64,000 nucleotides of DNA from Sagittula sp048553715 (GCF_048553715.1 NZ_JBLZNC010000002.1:186001-250000), one strand, 5' to 3'. Shown: positions 16,222 to 25,528, numbered from the stretch's first letter. Notes: generated by a model not told the origin, from the letters alone. A program made the numbers and translations.

Positions 16222-17703
16222 ATGAACGAGATCGCGGCGATCAATCCAACTGGCGTGCAAGTCGACGCAGCCGACACCATGCCGCATTCCATCGAAGCGG
16301 AACAACAGCTTCTGGGCGCGATCCTCACCGATAACGAGATCTTTGACCGCGTGGCCACGCTGATCCGCGCGGAGCATTTCTATGATCCCGTGCACGCCCG
16401 CATCTTTGAAATTGCCGCCGCGCGCATCGCGAAGAACAACCTCGCCTCGCCGGTCACGCTCAAGGCGTTCATGGCCGATGACGAAGGGCTGGAGGAGCTG
16501 GGCGGCGCGGCCTATCTGGCGCGTCTGGCGGCCTCTGCCGTCTCGACCTTTGCCGTGCGTGACTACGCGCAGATGATTTATGACCTATCGATCCGCCGCG
16601 ACCTGATCCGTCTGGGCCGCGACATCGCCGATCAGGCGGCCAAGGTGGATGTGGCCTCGGAGCCGCGTGAACAGATCGTCTCGGCCGAACAAAAGCTGTA
16701 TAAGCTGGCCGAACAGGGTCAGGCCGAAAGCGGGTTCCAGTCGTTCCTGCGCGCGGTCACCGAGGCGGTGAACGTGGCCAATGCCGCCTACCAGCGCGAG
16801 GGTGGTCTGGCCGGGATTTCCACAGGGCTGATCGACATGGACAAAAAGCTCGGCGGTCTGCATCCGTCCGACCTTTTGATCCTCGCGGGCCGTCCGTCGA
16901 TGGGGAAAACCTCGCTTGCGACCAACATCGCCTTCAACGTAGCAAAAGCCTATAAAAAGGGGCAAAAGCCCGACGGCTCCAGCGGTGCGCTCGAAGGTGG
17001 GGTTGTGGGCTTTTTCAGCCTCGAGATGAGTGCGGAACAGCTCGCCGGTCGTATCCTTGCCGAAGCGTCGGAGATTTCGTCACACAAGATCCGCCAAGGT
17101 GACATGGAAGAGGAAGAGTTCCGCCGGTTCGTGCAGGCGGCCAAGGATCTCGAAGCCTGCCCGCTGTATATCGACGACACGCCTGCCCTGCCGATTTCGC
17201 AGGTGGCCGCACGGTCGCGCCGTCTGAAGCGGACGCACGGGCTGGACCTGATCATCGTCGACTATCTGCAGCTGCTGCGCGGCACCGCCGACAACCGTGT
17301 GCAGGAAATCGCGGAAATCTCCATGGGTCTCAAGGCCATCGCGAAGGAATTGAACATTCCGGTGATCGCCCTGTCGCAGCTGTCGCGTCAGGTGGAAAGC
17401 CGCGAGGACAAACGCCCGCAGCTGTCCGACCTGCGGGAATCGGGATCGATCGAACAGGACGCCGACGTGGTCATGTTCGTGTTCCGCGAGGAATACTACG
17501 TCGAACGGGAAAAGCCGGGCGAGCACGAGCTGGACAAGATGGTGGAATGGCAGGAACGCATGTCCCGCCTGCACGCCAAAGCCGAAGTCATCATCGGCAA
17601 GCAGCGTCACGGCCCGATTGGCACGGTCGAGCTGTCGTTCGAATCGCAATTCACCCGCTTTGGCAACCTTGTGAAGCCGTGGCAGGAGGGCGGTGGCGCT
17701 TAA
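16222..17703 (+). CDS. dnaB: replicative DNA helicase
   Basis: The 493-residue protein is the hexameric fork helicase. The N-terminal DnaB domain (PHSIEAEQQLLGAIL) is followed by a RecA-like helicase core. This has Walker A GRPSMGKTS at about 226-234, Walker B LIIVDYLQLL and the arginine/switch region SQLSRQVESREDKRPQLSDLR. The length is typical and no intein is present. The GTG/ATG context before 16222 is weak, but the Met start agrees with the family. A TTAA tetramer at the 3' end also encodes the stop of the convergent CobS-like gene. Confidence 0.98.
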   Translation: MNEIAAINPTGVQVDAADTMPHSIEAEQQLLGAILTDNEIFDRVATLIRAEHFYDPVHARIFEIAAARIAKNNLASPVTLKAFMADDEGLEELGGAAYLARLAASAVSTFAVRDYAQMIYDLSIRRDLIRLGRDIADQAAKVDVASEPREQIVSAEQKLYKLAEQGQAESGFQSFLRAVTEAVNVANAAYQREGGLAGISTGLIDMDKKLGGLHPSDLLILAGRPSMGKTSLATNIAFNVAKAYKKGQKPDGSSGALEGGVVGFFSLEMSAEQLAGRILAEASEISSHKIRQGDMEEEEFRRFVQAAKDLEACPLYIDDTPALPISQVAARSRRLKRTHGLDLIIVDYLQLLRGTADNRVQEIAEISMGLKAIAKELNIPVIALSQLSRQVESREDKRPQLSDLRESGSIEQDADVVMFVFREEYYVEREKPGEHELDKMVEWQERMSRLHAKAEVIIGKQRHGPIGTVELSFESQFTRFGNLVKPWQEGGGA

Positions 17704-18467
17704 ATGGCGGCACCTGCCATCGCGCCCAGCATGGCCATCACCTGCACCGCGCCCAGCGTTTCGCGGGTGTAGCCGCCCATTTCACGCACGCTGAGCCAGC
17801 GCATGATCTGCCCGCCAAGAATAGCGCCGGCACAGGCAGACACGGCTCCGCCCGTGTCCAGCACCGGCAGGCACAGCGCCAGCGCAAGCGTGGTGGTTGC
17901 CAGCGCCACGCGGTAGCCGTCATCGGTGATCTCGAACAGCTTGGCCTGCATGCCTTCGCGGCGCACCGGCAACGTGGTGGCCTTGATATGGACCTGCGCC
18001 ATGCCCCCCAGCATCAGTCCCGCCACCAGCAGCGCGCTCCCTTGGCGCAGCGGGACAGTGGCAAGGATCGCCACGATCAGCGCCAGCCCCAAAGCAACAC
18101 CCATCACGCCGGACACGCCAAGCCGGTCGGTTTGCAAACGGTGCAGCATGCCGCTGTCGCCGGGTGCGGGGCTTAGCCCGTCCAGCGTGGCGGCAAAGCC
18201 TTGCCAATTGCGCGCGCCGCTCAGCAACACGATGGTCGCCACCGCCAGAACCGCCGCCACCGGCTGTGCCCAGATCTGTCCCGCCGCCCAAAGCACCACA
18301 GCCCCCGCCAGCCCGATGATCCCCTGTGCCAGCGCCAGATAACGCCGCGCGCGGATCTGCAGATCATCCGAGGGCAGAAGCCCGTGGCCCACGGGCAACC
18401 AACTGGCCGCCGCCCCCGCACGGCGCAGCAATTCCCATTCCAGCAACAGCTTGTCTTTGAGTGGCAT
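17700..18467 (-). CDS. CobS-like membrane protein with degenerate active-site motifs
   Basis: The 255-residue polytopic protein follows the layout of adenosylcobinamide-GDP ribazoletransferase (CobS), which joins the nucleotide loop to cobinamide in B12 synthesis. Similar blocks are NWQGFAATLDG (87-97; CobS has HLDGLADTxDG), TDRLG (113-117; DSRLG), LPVRREGM (166-173; Arg-Glu-Gly) and GGYTRETLGA (231-240; GGxTGDxLGA). Several conserved acidic residues are replaced (D to Q, D to A, D to E), so catalysis is doubtful. No other cobalamin genes are nearby. Its stop overlaps that of convergent dnaB. The homology call is mine from motif reading only. Confidence 0.6.
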   Translation of the reverse strand: MPLKDKLLLEWELLRRAGAAASWLPVGHGLLPSDDLQIRARRYLALAQGIIGLAGAVVLWAAGQIWAQPVAAVLAVATIVLLSGARNWQGFAATLDGLSPAPGDSGMLHRLQTDRLGVSGVMGVALGLALIVAILATVPLRQGSALLVAGLMLGGMAQVHIKATTLPVRREGMQAKLFEITDDGYRVALATTTLALALCLPVLDTGGAVSACAGAILGGQIMRWLSVREMGGYTRETLGAVQVMAMLGAMAGAAI

Positions 18468-18576
18468 ATCGGCTCCACAAGGTTTTGCCCATTATCGCCG
18501 CGACGCTGCGCGATAACCAGATCGCAGGGATGCCTTTCCTCTTGACCGTGGCAGGTTTCCTGCGAAACACAGGCCC

Positions 18577-19614
18577 ATGGCACAGGCAAGACTGACAATC
18601 GATCTCGACGCGCTCTGTTCTAACTGGCAGAGCCTTAACGCCCTTTCGCAGACGGACACCGGCGCGGTGGTCAAGGCCAATGCCTACGGGCTGGGCATGG
18701 ACCGCGTGGCCCCCGCATTGGCCAAGGCCGGCGCGCGGAGCTTTTTCGTGGCCGTCGCAGAGGAAGGGGCCGCCTTGCGCCGTATCCTTGGCCCCGATGT
18801 GGAGATCAACGTCTTTTCCGGTCACATGGCCGGAGATGTCGCGCTGATCCGCGACGCGAAACTGGTGCCGATGATCAATTCGATCGACCAGATGCTGCTG
18901 CATGTGGAAAGCCTGCCCGGCCACCCTTTTGGTATCCAGCTTGACAGCGGGATGAACCGTCTGGGGATGGAGCCTGCGGAATGGTCGGCATTGCGCGACA
19001 TCGCGCTGGCGCAGAACCCGCGGCTGGTGATGAGCCATCTGGCCTGCGCGGACGAGCCCGATCACGCGATGAACCGTCAGCAGTTGAATGCCTTTGTCGC
19101 CATGACCGACGGCATTGACGCGCCACGATCCTTGTCCGCGACGGGCGGTATTCTGTTGGGGTCGGACTATCATTTCGACATGACGCGCCCCGGGATCGGC
19201 GTCTATGGCGGCCAGCCTTTTGAGGATGCGCGCCCTGTGGTCGGCCTGCATGTGCCGGTCATTCAGACCCGTGACGTGCAGCCCGGCGAAAGCGTGGGCT
19301 ACGGCAACACATGGATCGCACAGCAGCCCACCCGCGTGGCCACCATTGCAGGCGGGTATGCCGACGGCATCCTGCGCGCCATGGGGGCGGAAGCCTATGT
19401 CCGGGTTGGCGAGCAGCGCTGCAAGGTGCTGGGCCGTATCTCCATGGACCTGATCGGCATCGATGTCACAGAGGTCGATGGCCCCGTGACCGAAGTGTCC
19501 CTGCTGTCGCAAGATCAAGGCGTCGACCAACTGGCGGATTGGGCAGGCACCATCGGGTACGAGATTCTGACCTCGCTCGGTGCGCGCTACGCCCGCAGCT
19601 ACACCGGTGGCTGA
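18577..19614 (+). CDS. alr: alanine racemase
   Basis: The 345-residue PLP enzyme interconverts L- and D-alanine for peptidoglycan. The PLP-binding lysine lies in AVVKANAYGLG (Lys33). The catalytic tyrosine region SVGYGNTW and the C-terminal beta-domain motif RISMDLIGIDVT are also present. Length is slightly below the usual 360-370 but no block is missing. It stands alone between the convergent CobS-like gene upstream and a small membrane protein downstream. Confidence 0.96.
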   Translation: MAQARLTIDLDALCSNWQSLNALSQTDTGAVVKANAYGLGMDRVAPALAKAGARSFFVAVAEEGAALRRILGPDVEINVFSGHMAGDVALIRDAKLVPMINSIDQMLLHVESLPGHPFGIQLDSGMNRLGMEPAEWSALRDIALAQNPRLVMSHLACADEPDHAMNRQQLNAFVAMTDGIDAPRSLSATGGILLGSDYHFDMTRPGIGVYGGQPFEDARPVVGLHVPVIQTRDVQPGESVGYGNTWIAQQPTRVATIAGGYADGILRAMGAEAYVRVGEQRCKVLGRISMDLIGIDVTEVDGPVTEVSLLSQDQGVDQLADWAGTIGYEILTSLGARYARSYTGG

Positions 19615-19681
19615 ATGGGGCGTGTCGAGGCTGATGGCGTTTGGGCCTGGCCGTTTTAGGCACCGATAGGAGAGCCATAGC

Positions 19682-20068
19682 ATGACCCCGTTGTTCCAGC
19701 CCCCGCCCGAGGTTCTGGCCTTTCTGTTCGTCAAAAAATTTCTCTACCTCGAGATCCTGACGGTATTGGCGCTGGTGCGGGTGATCGTCGGGCGCGGCAT
19801 CGCCCGCTGGCCTGCATTGGTGACCCTGCTTTTGGCGGGGGGCGGCGTGCTGACGATCTTTGCCCCTGCGTTGGGGCTGAACGAGGGCAGGCTTTACGGG
19901 CTGGCGGCGCAGTACATGGCTGGAAACGGCGGTATGGCGGCGCTGTTGGTGCCGTCGGTGGTGTTTTTGATCTGCTCGGTCACGCCCCGCGCACGCTGGC
20001 GCATTCTGGATTGGCTGCATGGCGCCATGATGCTGGCCCTGATCGGTCTGTGGTGGTGGACGTCCTGA
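19682..20068 (+). CDS. small multi-span membrane protein of unknown function
   Basis: The 128-residue product has about four hydrophobic stretches: YLEILTVLALVRVIVG, ALVTLLLAGGGVLTIFA, MAALLVPSVVFLICSV and GAMMLALIGLWWW. It is therefore an integral inner membrane protein. AGGAGAG lies upstream of the ATG. No family is recognised. It lies downstream of alr with a 67-bp gap and may be cotranscribed with it. Confidence 0.7.
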   Translation: MTPLFQPPPEVLAFLFVKKFLYLEILTVLALVRVIVGRGIARWPALVTLLLAGGGVLTIFAPALGLNEGRLYGLAAQYMAGNGGMAALLVPSVVFLICSVTPRARWRILDWLHGAMMLALIGLWWWTS

Positions 20069-20154
20069 CCGGCGATCATTGCCTGTCCGGCCTAGGCCAT
20101 GCCGTCTGAGTTCTGCCTGTCCGCATATCGTGACCGCCTTGCCCGTGGCAACCG

Positions 20155-20215
20155 CTGTGCCAAGGTATTTTGACCAAGGAAAAACCAGGGCGGCGCCCCG
20201 CGCCTTAGGCGGGGG
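20155..20215. repeat. GAGGTATTTGACCAAGGAAAA-type intergenic repeat, copy 2
   Basis: AAGGTATTTTGACCAAGGAAAA (split here as AAGGTATTTT plus GACCAAGGAAAA) at about 20162-20183 matches the string in copy 1 near 4445-4465, with one extra T. GC-rich inverted segments follow (GGGCGGCGCCCC). It lies in the 200-bp gap before radA. Confidence 0.55.
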
Positions 20216-20272
20216 TGGTATTTGCCCGCGCACGGTGCCAAACAGGGGCATTGTCCAAGCGGGGAGTGTTCC

Positions 20273-21640
20273 ATGGCCAAGGCTGCCGCCAGATTTGTCT
20301 GTCAGAAATGCGGTGCTGTGACCAATAAATGGGCCGGGCGCTGTGATGGCTGCGGTGAGTGGAACAGCATCGTCGAGGAGACGCCGCTGGCGCAGGGGCC
20401 TGCGGGCAAGTCGCTGGGGCAATCGCGCGGGCGCAAGCTGCCGTTGACGGATCTGTCGACCAAAGAGGCGCCGCCGCCGCGCACCGCCTGCAAGATCGAC
20501 GAGCTCGACCGGGTGCTGGGCGGGGGGCTGGTGCCGTCGTCCGCTGTCCTAGTCGGGGGCGATCCCGGCATCGGGAAATCGACGCTGTTGCTGCAGGCTG
20601 CCGCGGCTTTTGCGCGGGTCGGTCTGAAGGTGGTGTATATTTCGGGCGAGGAGGCCTCGGCGCAGGTGCGTCTGCGGGCGCAGCGGCTTGGGCTGCAGGA
20701 TGCGCCGGTGAAACTGGCGACCGAGACCAACCTGCGCGATATTCTGACGACGCTGGACGAAGAGAAGCCGGATCTGGCGATTATCGATTCGATCCAGACC
20801 ATGTGGGCGGACAATGTGGATTCGACACCCGGCTCGGTGTCGCAGGTGCGCGCAGCCGCCCATGAGCTGACCAGTTTTGCCAAGCGGCGCGGCTGCGCGG
20901 TTGTGCTGGTGGGGCATGTGACCAAAGAGGGCAATCTGGCGGGGCCGCGCGTGGTCGAGCATATGGTCGACACGGTGTTGTATTTCGAGGGCGAGCGCGG
21001 TCATCAGTTCCGCATTCTGCGATCGGTCAAAAACCGCTTTGGCCCCGCCGACGAAATCGGTGTTTTCGAGATGACGGGGGGCGGTCTGGCGGAAGTGTCG
21101 AACCCCTCGGCCCTGTTTCTGGCGGAACGGGGCACGCCTGCGCCGGGATCCGTGGTGTTTTCCGGCATCGAAGGCACCCGCCCGGTGTTGGTTGAGTTTC
21201 AGGCGCTGGTCGCCCCTTCGCCGCATTCACAACCACGTCGGTCTGTCGTCGGATGGGATGGATCGCGGCTGGCGATGATTCTTGCGGTGCTCGAATCGCG
21301 TTGCGGCATCCCCTTTGCGGGGCTTGATGTGTACCTGAACGTAGCCGGTGGCATGCGCGTGGCCGAACCTGCGGCCGATCTGGCTGTGGCGGCTGCGCTA
21401 CTTTCCGCGCGCGAAGACGCGGCCCTGCCGCCCGAGACTGTCGTTTTCGGAGAAATCAGCCTATCAGGTGCCCTGAGACCCGTGGGCCAGACCGAAAACC
21501 GCTTGAAGGAAGCGGCCAAACTTGGTTTTTCCACGGCGATTGTGCCACGGGGCGGCAAAGCGCGCGGTGGCAAGGCCATGAAGCTGACCCAGATGAGCGA
21601 TCTGGCAGGCTTTGTAGGCGAGGTGTTTGGCGCGGGCTGA
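20273..21640 (+). CDS. radA: DNA repair protein RadA (Sms)
   Basis: The 455-residue protein is the RecA-related helicase that promotes branch migration in recombination. It has an N-terminal C4 zinc finger (Cys10, Cys13, Cys24, Cys27), Walker A GDPGIGKST, and the RadA signature KNRFG. A Lon-protease-like C-terminal domain (LDVYLNVAGGMRVAEPAADLAVAAAL) follows. The start at 20273 follows GGGGAG and begins MAKAAARFVCQKCG; the longer frame to 20222 is not supported. It heads a run of same-strand genes leading to cvpA and purF. Confidence 0.97.
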   Translation: MAKAAARFVCQKCGAVTNKWAGRCDGCGEWNSIVEETPLAQGPAGKSLGQSRGRKLPLTDLSTKEAPPPRTACKIDELDRVLGGGLVPSSAVLVGGDPGIGKSTLLLQAAAAFARVGLKVVYISGEEASAQVRLRAQRLGLQDAPVKLATETNLRDILTTLDEEKPDLAIIDSIQTMWADNVDSTPGSVSQVRAAAHELTSFAKRRGCAVVLVGHVTKEGNLAGPRVVEHMVDTVLYFEGERGHQFRILRSVKNRFGPADEIGVFEMTGGGLAEVSNPSALFLAERGTPAPGSVVFSGIEGTRPVLVEFQALVAPSPHSQPRRSVVGWDGSRLAMILAVLESRCGIPFAGLDVYLNVAGGMRVAEPAADLAVAAALLSAREDAALPPETVVFGEISLSGALRPVGQTENRLKEAAKLGFSTAIVPRGGKARGGKAMKLTQMSDLAGFVGEVFGAG

Positions 21641-21691
21641 CCCCGTGGCGGATGCAGGATAAGACAGGTCAAGGCGGGAAGGCAGCGACTT

Positions 21692-22252
21692 ATGGAAGGT
21701 TTCACAATCGTCGACGGGATCGTCGCAGTGATTATCGTATTGTCGGCGTTGCTGGCCTATTCGCGCGGTCTGGTGCGCGAGGCCATGGCGATCCTTGGCT
21801 GGATTGCTGCGGCCATTCTGGCATTCATGTTCGCCGCGCAGGTACAGCCGCTGGTCAAGGAGGCCCCGGTGATCGGGCAATTCCTGTCCGACAGCTGTGA
21901 ATTGTCGGTGATTGCCGCATTTGCCGCCGTGTTTACGGTCGCGCTGCTGCTGGTGTCGCTGTTCACGCCTCTGTTTTCCTCGATGATCCAGAAATCGGCA
22001 CTTGGCGCCTTCGATCAGGCCTTGGGCTTTTTGTTCGGGGTGGCGCGTGGCGTGCTGCTGGTGGCGATCGGGTTCTTTGTCTACCAGACCGTCATCACCG
22101 CGCAGGACATCGAGATGATCGACGATTCGCGCTCTGCTGCGGTGTTCAGCCAGTTCACCGGCAAGATCGAAGAGCAAAACCCCGAGCGCGCGTTGGGCTG
22201 GATCACCGCCCAGTACGAACAGCTCGTCGGCACCTGCGACGCACCGGCCTGA
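21692..22252 (+). CDS. cvpA: CvpA family protein
   Basis: The 186-residue inner membrane protein has four predicted spans, starting at IVDGIVAVIIVLSALLAYSRG, where the CvpA signature R-G-xxRE occurs (YSRGLVREAM). CvpA was first linked to colicin V production and is usually found upstream of purF, as here. Envelope-related roles have been reported in other bacteria. The stop is 3 bp before the next start, so the two are likely cotranscribed. Confidence 0.9.
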   Translation: MEGFTIVDGIVAVIIVLSALLAYSRGLVREAMAILGWIAAAILAFMFAAQVQPLVKEAPVIGQFLSDSCELSVIAAFAAVFTVALLLVSLFTPLFSSMIQKSALGAFDQALGFLFGVARGVLLVAIGFFVYQTVITAQDIEMIDDSRSAAVFSQFTGKIEEQNPERALGWITAQYEQLVGTCDAPA

Positions 22253-22255
22253 GCC

Positions 22256-22921
22256 ATGAGCACAGAGGCGCTGATACTCCAATGGCAGCGCCTCTGGCAT
22301 GATCTGTTCGATGCCGATGCTTATGTCGCCGAACAGCGCCCCGCAGCCCTCCCCCCCATCAGCGAAGACACCCGCCTGCATTTCGGCCTGTGGGATGCCG
22401 CGCCGGAAACCCGACGCGCGGCCCTGACGCAGCTGCCCGAAGGGGTGGCCATTGCCCGCAGGGTCGAGGAAGGCATGCACGATGTCGCAGCAGAACTGCC
22501 GCAGGCCGCAGCGCATGCCATGTTGCGCATGGCGCTGGGGGCGCAGCATGCCTTTGGCATGGGCGACGCACATCCCCCCATCACGGTGGCCAATCGGTTC
22601 CCCGAGGATCTGATGGGCTGTGATGCGGTGACGCTCGACCTTGATGATGCGCTGTGGGACATGGCCGAGGCCAAATCCCCCGCCCATCTCGCGGCGCTGG
22701 AATTCCTGACAGAGATCTTTTACCGCCACGCGAATGACTATCACATCGCGCACTGGTTGATGTGGCCGCTGGTGGCCCCGCCCAATGCGCCCGATGTCTA
22801 TGCCCCCTTTGCCCGGCTGACCTATGGTGGCTGGGCCGCTGGGCGCACCGGCGCGGGAGAGGTCATTCTTGTGGCGAAAGAGCCCGCCGAGCCGCCCTTT
22901 TGTGATCCTTCCGTGACATAG
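22256..22921 (+). CDS. conserved hypothetical protein between cvpA and purF
   Basis: The 221-residue protein has no recognised domain. It is soluble-looking and acidic, and rich in Trp and His (LQWQRLWHDLF, HIAHWLMWPLVAPP). No signal peptide is visible. It starts 3 bp after cvpA and ends 15 bp before the annotated purF start, so it is probably part of a cvpA-purF operon. This context suggests, but does not show, a link to nucleotide metabolism or to CvpA. Confidence 0.75.
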   Translation: MSTEALILQWQRLWHDLFDADAYVAEQRPAALPPISEDTRLHFGLWDAAPETRRAALTQLPEGVAIARRVEEGMHDVAAELPQAAAHAMLRMALGAQHAFGMGDAHPPITVANRFPEDLMGCDAVTLDLDDALWDMAEAKSPAHLAALEFLTEIFYRHANDYHIAHWLMWPLVAPPNAPDVYAPFARLTYGGWAAGRTGAGEVILVAKEPAEPPFCDPSVT

Positions 22922-22936
22922 ACGGATTAACGTTTT

Positions 22937-24457
22937 ATGTCAGGCCCACACCCCCCGGAATCGGAGACGTGCCCCTTGTCCGAACCTCAACGTGAAGCCC
23001 TGTCCACCAACCCGTTTGACACCGATGATGACGACAAACTGCACGAAGAGTGCGGTGTTTTCGGTGTCGTTGGCGTAACGGATGCGGCCAATTTCGTAGC
23101 TCTCGGGCTGCATGCCCTTCAACATCGCGGACAGGAGGCCGGCGGCATCGTCGCCCACGACCCCGAGCTGGGGTTCAACTCGGCCCGCCGCTTTGGCTAT
23201 GTCCGCGACAACTTTACCCGCGCCTCGCTGATGGAAACCCTGCCCGGGCCGCTGGCCATCGGGCATGTGCGCTACTCCACTGCCGGGTCCAAGGCCGCGG
23301 CCATCCGCGATGTGCAGCCCTTCTTTGGCGAATTTTCCATGGGCGGCGCGGCGATTGCCCACAACGGCAACATCACCAATGCGAACTCTTTGCGGCGCGA
23401 GCTGATCGAACGCGGGTCGATCTTTCAGTCCTCGTCCGATTCCGAATGTATCATCCACCTGATGGCCCGTTCACTGCAACGCGACATACCCAGCCGGATG
23501 GAAGACGCGCTGCGCCGGGTCGAGGGCGCCTTTTCCGTCGTTGCCATGACCCGCACCAAATTGATCGGGGTCCGCGATCCGCTGGGCGTGCGCCCGCTGG
23601 TTCTGGGCAAAGTGGGCGACGGCTGGTGTCTGTCGTCGGAAACCTGCGCGCTGGATATTATCGGTGCGGAGTTTGTGCGCGAAATCGAACCGGGCGAGAT
23701 GGTGGTGATCACCGACAAGGGGGTCGACTCCTCGCACCCCTTCCGCCCCGCCGAGCCACGGTTCTGCATCTTTGAACATGTCTATTTCTCGCGCCCCGAC
23801 AGCCAGTATGGCGGGCGCTCGGTCTACGAGACACGCTCCTCCATCGGCAAGGAACTGGCCCGCGAGGCGCCGGTCGAGGCCGATCTGGTCTGCCCCGTGC
23901 CCGATGGCGGCACCCCTGCGGCCATCGGCTACAGTCAGGAATCGGGCATTCCCTACGGCATGGGCATCACCCGCAACCAATATGTGGGCCGCACCTTTAT
24001 CGAGCCGACCGAACAGATCCGCAACATGGGCGTGCGCCTGAAGCTCAACGTGAACCGCGCCCTGATCAAGGGCAAACGGATCATTCTGGTCGACGACTCG
24101 GTGGTGCGTGGCACAACATCGCGCAAGATCAAGGATATGCTGCTGGATGCCGGCGCGTCCGAGGTGCACTTCCGCATCGCCAGCCCCCCCACGCAATGGC
24201 CCTGTTTCTACGGCGTCGACACGCCCAACCGGGACAAATTGCTGGCCGCACAGATGTCCGAGGACGAGATGTGCGAACACCTTGGCGTGGACAGCCTGAA
24301 GTTCATCTCGCTCGACGGGCTGTATCGCGCCGTGGGCGAGGTCGAGGGACGCAACCCCAACTGCCCGCAATACTGCGATGCCTGTTTCTCTGGCGAATAT
24401 CCCGTGACCCCGGCCGACATGGTCGAACAGGGGTTCGAGATGAAGGCCGCTGAATAG
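22937..24457 (+). CDS. purF: amidophosphoribosyltransferase
   Basis: PurF catalyses the first committed step of purine synthesis, using glutamine and PRPP. The N-terminal nucleophile Cys is in EECGVFGVVG (Cys39 from this start), exposed after propeptide removal. The PRPP motif IILVDDSVVRGTTSRK and Cys-rich segments (CPQYCDACFSGEYP), suggestive of the Fe-S-type PurF, are present. The ATG at 22937 lacks a ribosome binding site. A TTG at 22976, eight bases after GGAGA, is a credible alternative start that would shorten the propeptide to about 25 residues. A terminator follows the gene. Confidence 0.96.
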   Translation: MSGPHPPESETCPLSEPQREALSTNPFDTDDDDKLHEECGVFGVVGVTDAANFVALGLHALQHRGQEAGGIVAHDPELGFNSARRFGYVRDNFTRASLMETLPGPLAIGHVRYSTAGSKAAAIRDVQPFFGEFSMGGAAIAHNGNITNANSLRRELIERGSIFQSSSDSECIIHLMARSLQRDIPSRMEDALRRVEGAFSVVAMTRTKLIGVRDPLGVRPLVLGKVGDGWCLSSETCALDIIGAEFVREIEPGEMVVITDKGVDSSHPFRPAEPRFCIFEHVYFSRPDSQYGGRSVYETRSSIGKELAREAPVEADLVCPVPDGGTPAAIGYSQESGIPYGMGITRNQYVGRTFIEPTEQIRNMGVRLKLNVNRALIKGKRIILVDDSVVRGTTSRKIKDMLLDAGASEVHFRIASPPTQWPCFYGVDTPNRDKLLAAQMSEDEMCEHLGVDSLKFISLDGLYRAVGEVEGRNPNCPQYCDACFSGEYPVTPADMVEQGFEMKAAE

Positions 24458-24492
24458 GCGATTGCCCCGCCCACTGGGGTGACCTAGATCAT

Positions 24493-24524
24493 GGGGTGGC
24501 CCTGCGGGGCCGCCCCTTTTGTTT
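24493..24524 (+). terminator. intrinsic terminator after purF
   Basis: A roughly 10-bp GC-rich stem (24493-24502 with 24506-24516, one wobble) is followed by TTTTGTTT. It is the clear end of the purF transcription unit. Confidence 0.75.
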
Positions 24525-24538
24525 AGGACAGACCGTTT

Positions 24539-25087
24539 ATGAACCTGCTTGATCTCGATACCCGCTGGAAGCGGTTCAACGATCCCGACCGGATCGACCC
24601 GACCTCTGGCGCGGGCTTTGCCGGTGTCTTCGACATCGGGTTCGAGGAGCCACAGGATTGGCTGCACGGCGCGCGCAGCTCCGACGATATGGTTGTGGGC
24701 GACGACAGGCTGACGCCGGATCTGTGCCGGATCGGCGGGCGCTATTTCTTGCGCGCCCTGCTTCCGCTGGGCCTGCGTGGCGCGCAAGAGACGTTCCATT
24801 TTGTCCTCTGGGTCGAGATCACGCGTGCCGCGTTCGACCACTATCTCGACAGCATCGCCGAGACGTCCGGTTTCACAGCAGAAGGGCTGACCGCAAATGA
24901 CCTGCCCGGTTTCGACGATGGCCCCGTGCCCGTCGCCCTGCATGCAGACAAAGACGGCAGCCGCCCGATAGCCTCGGCACAAGATGGCCCGCTGGCCGAG
25001 GCGCAGCGTGACGGCATCTCCTTTGACGACCTTCTCGATATCTACGCCGCATCAGGCCGCGACATCCGCCCGCATCTGTCTGCCTGA
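24539..25087 (+). CDS. DUF2199-like protein
   Basis: The 182-residue protein shares the body of DUF2199 proteins: an RxFLRALLPLGLRGAQETFHFVLWVEIT block followed by LPGFDDGPVPVALH and SRPIASAQDGPLAEAQRDGIS. The N-terminal Cys-rich knuckle of many members is not seen. The biochemical role of the family is unknown. There is no signal peptide. It starts right after the purF terminator and is probably monocistronic. Confidence 0.7.
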   Translation: MNLLDLDTRWKRFNDPDRIDPTSGAGFAGVFDIGFEEPQDWLHGARSSDDMVVGDDRLTPDLCRIGGRYFLRALLPLGLRGAQETFHFVLWVEITRAAFDHYLDSIAETSGFTAEGLTANDLPGFDDGPVPVALHADKDGSRPIASAQDGPLAEAQRDGISFDDLLDIYAASGRDIRPHLSA

Positions 25088-25267
25088 CGGGTCGGCGGGT
25101 GGGCGCCTTTCGGCGCGGCCGAAACAGTGCCATCCGCCGACATCGGCAGCTTGTTGCCCGCCAAAGATCCAGCGCTGGCAACAGTTCGCACAGGTCCGAC
25201 ACGCCCGCTTTTCACGGCGCCCCGTCCCGTCTAGATGCCGCGCTCGATCCACCACAGGAGACGCGCG

Positions 25268-25528
25268 ATGGCTCAGGAACAGACGCCCGCACAGGTCGCA
25301 AAGACCGCAACGACCCAATCGAATGCCACCCTCGACGGATTGATCCTGCTTGGCACCTTCGGCAGCAACGCAGCCCCCCGCGCCATGGTGCGCACCTCCA
25401 AGGGCGAGACCGTCACGCTCAAGATCGGCGACCGCATCGGGCGCAACCCCATCGTCGCCATCGAAGACGGCCGTCTGGCCTATGCCAAGGGCGGGGCGAT
25501 GCAATGGCTGCGCCAGCCGGTGAACTGA
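25268..25528 (+). CDS. small protein with a PilP/GspC-like beta domain
   Basis: The 86-residue product carries the pattern LDGLILLGTFGSNAAPRAMV...GETVTLKIGDRIGRNPIVAIEDGRLAY. This resembles the short beta domain of PilP/GspC pilotin-type proteins (function from name, modest certainty). No membrane anchor or lipobox is visible. AGGAGA upstream fixes the ATG at 25268; the longer frame to 25235 is unsupported. No pilus or type II secretion genes are nearby, so its partner is unknown. Confidence 0.65.
   Translation: MAQEQTPAQVAKTATTQSNATLDGLILLGTFGSNAAPRAMVRTSKGETVTLKIGDRIGRNPIVAIEDGRLAYAKGGAMQWLRQPVN

Noticed and set aside
17700..18467. Calling the gene a functional cobS
   Set aside because: Key acidic residues in two motifs are replaced, so only a CobS-like label is justified.
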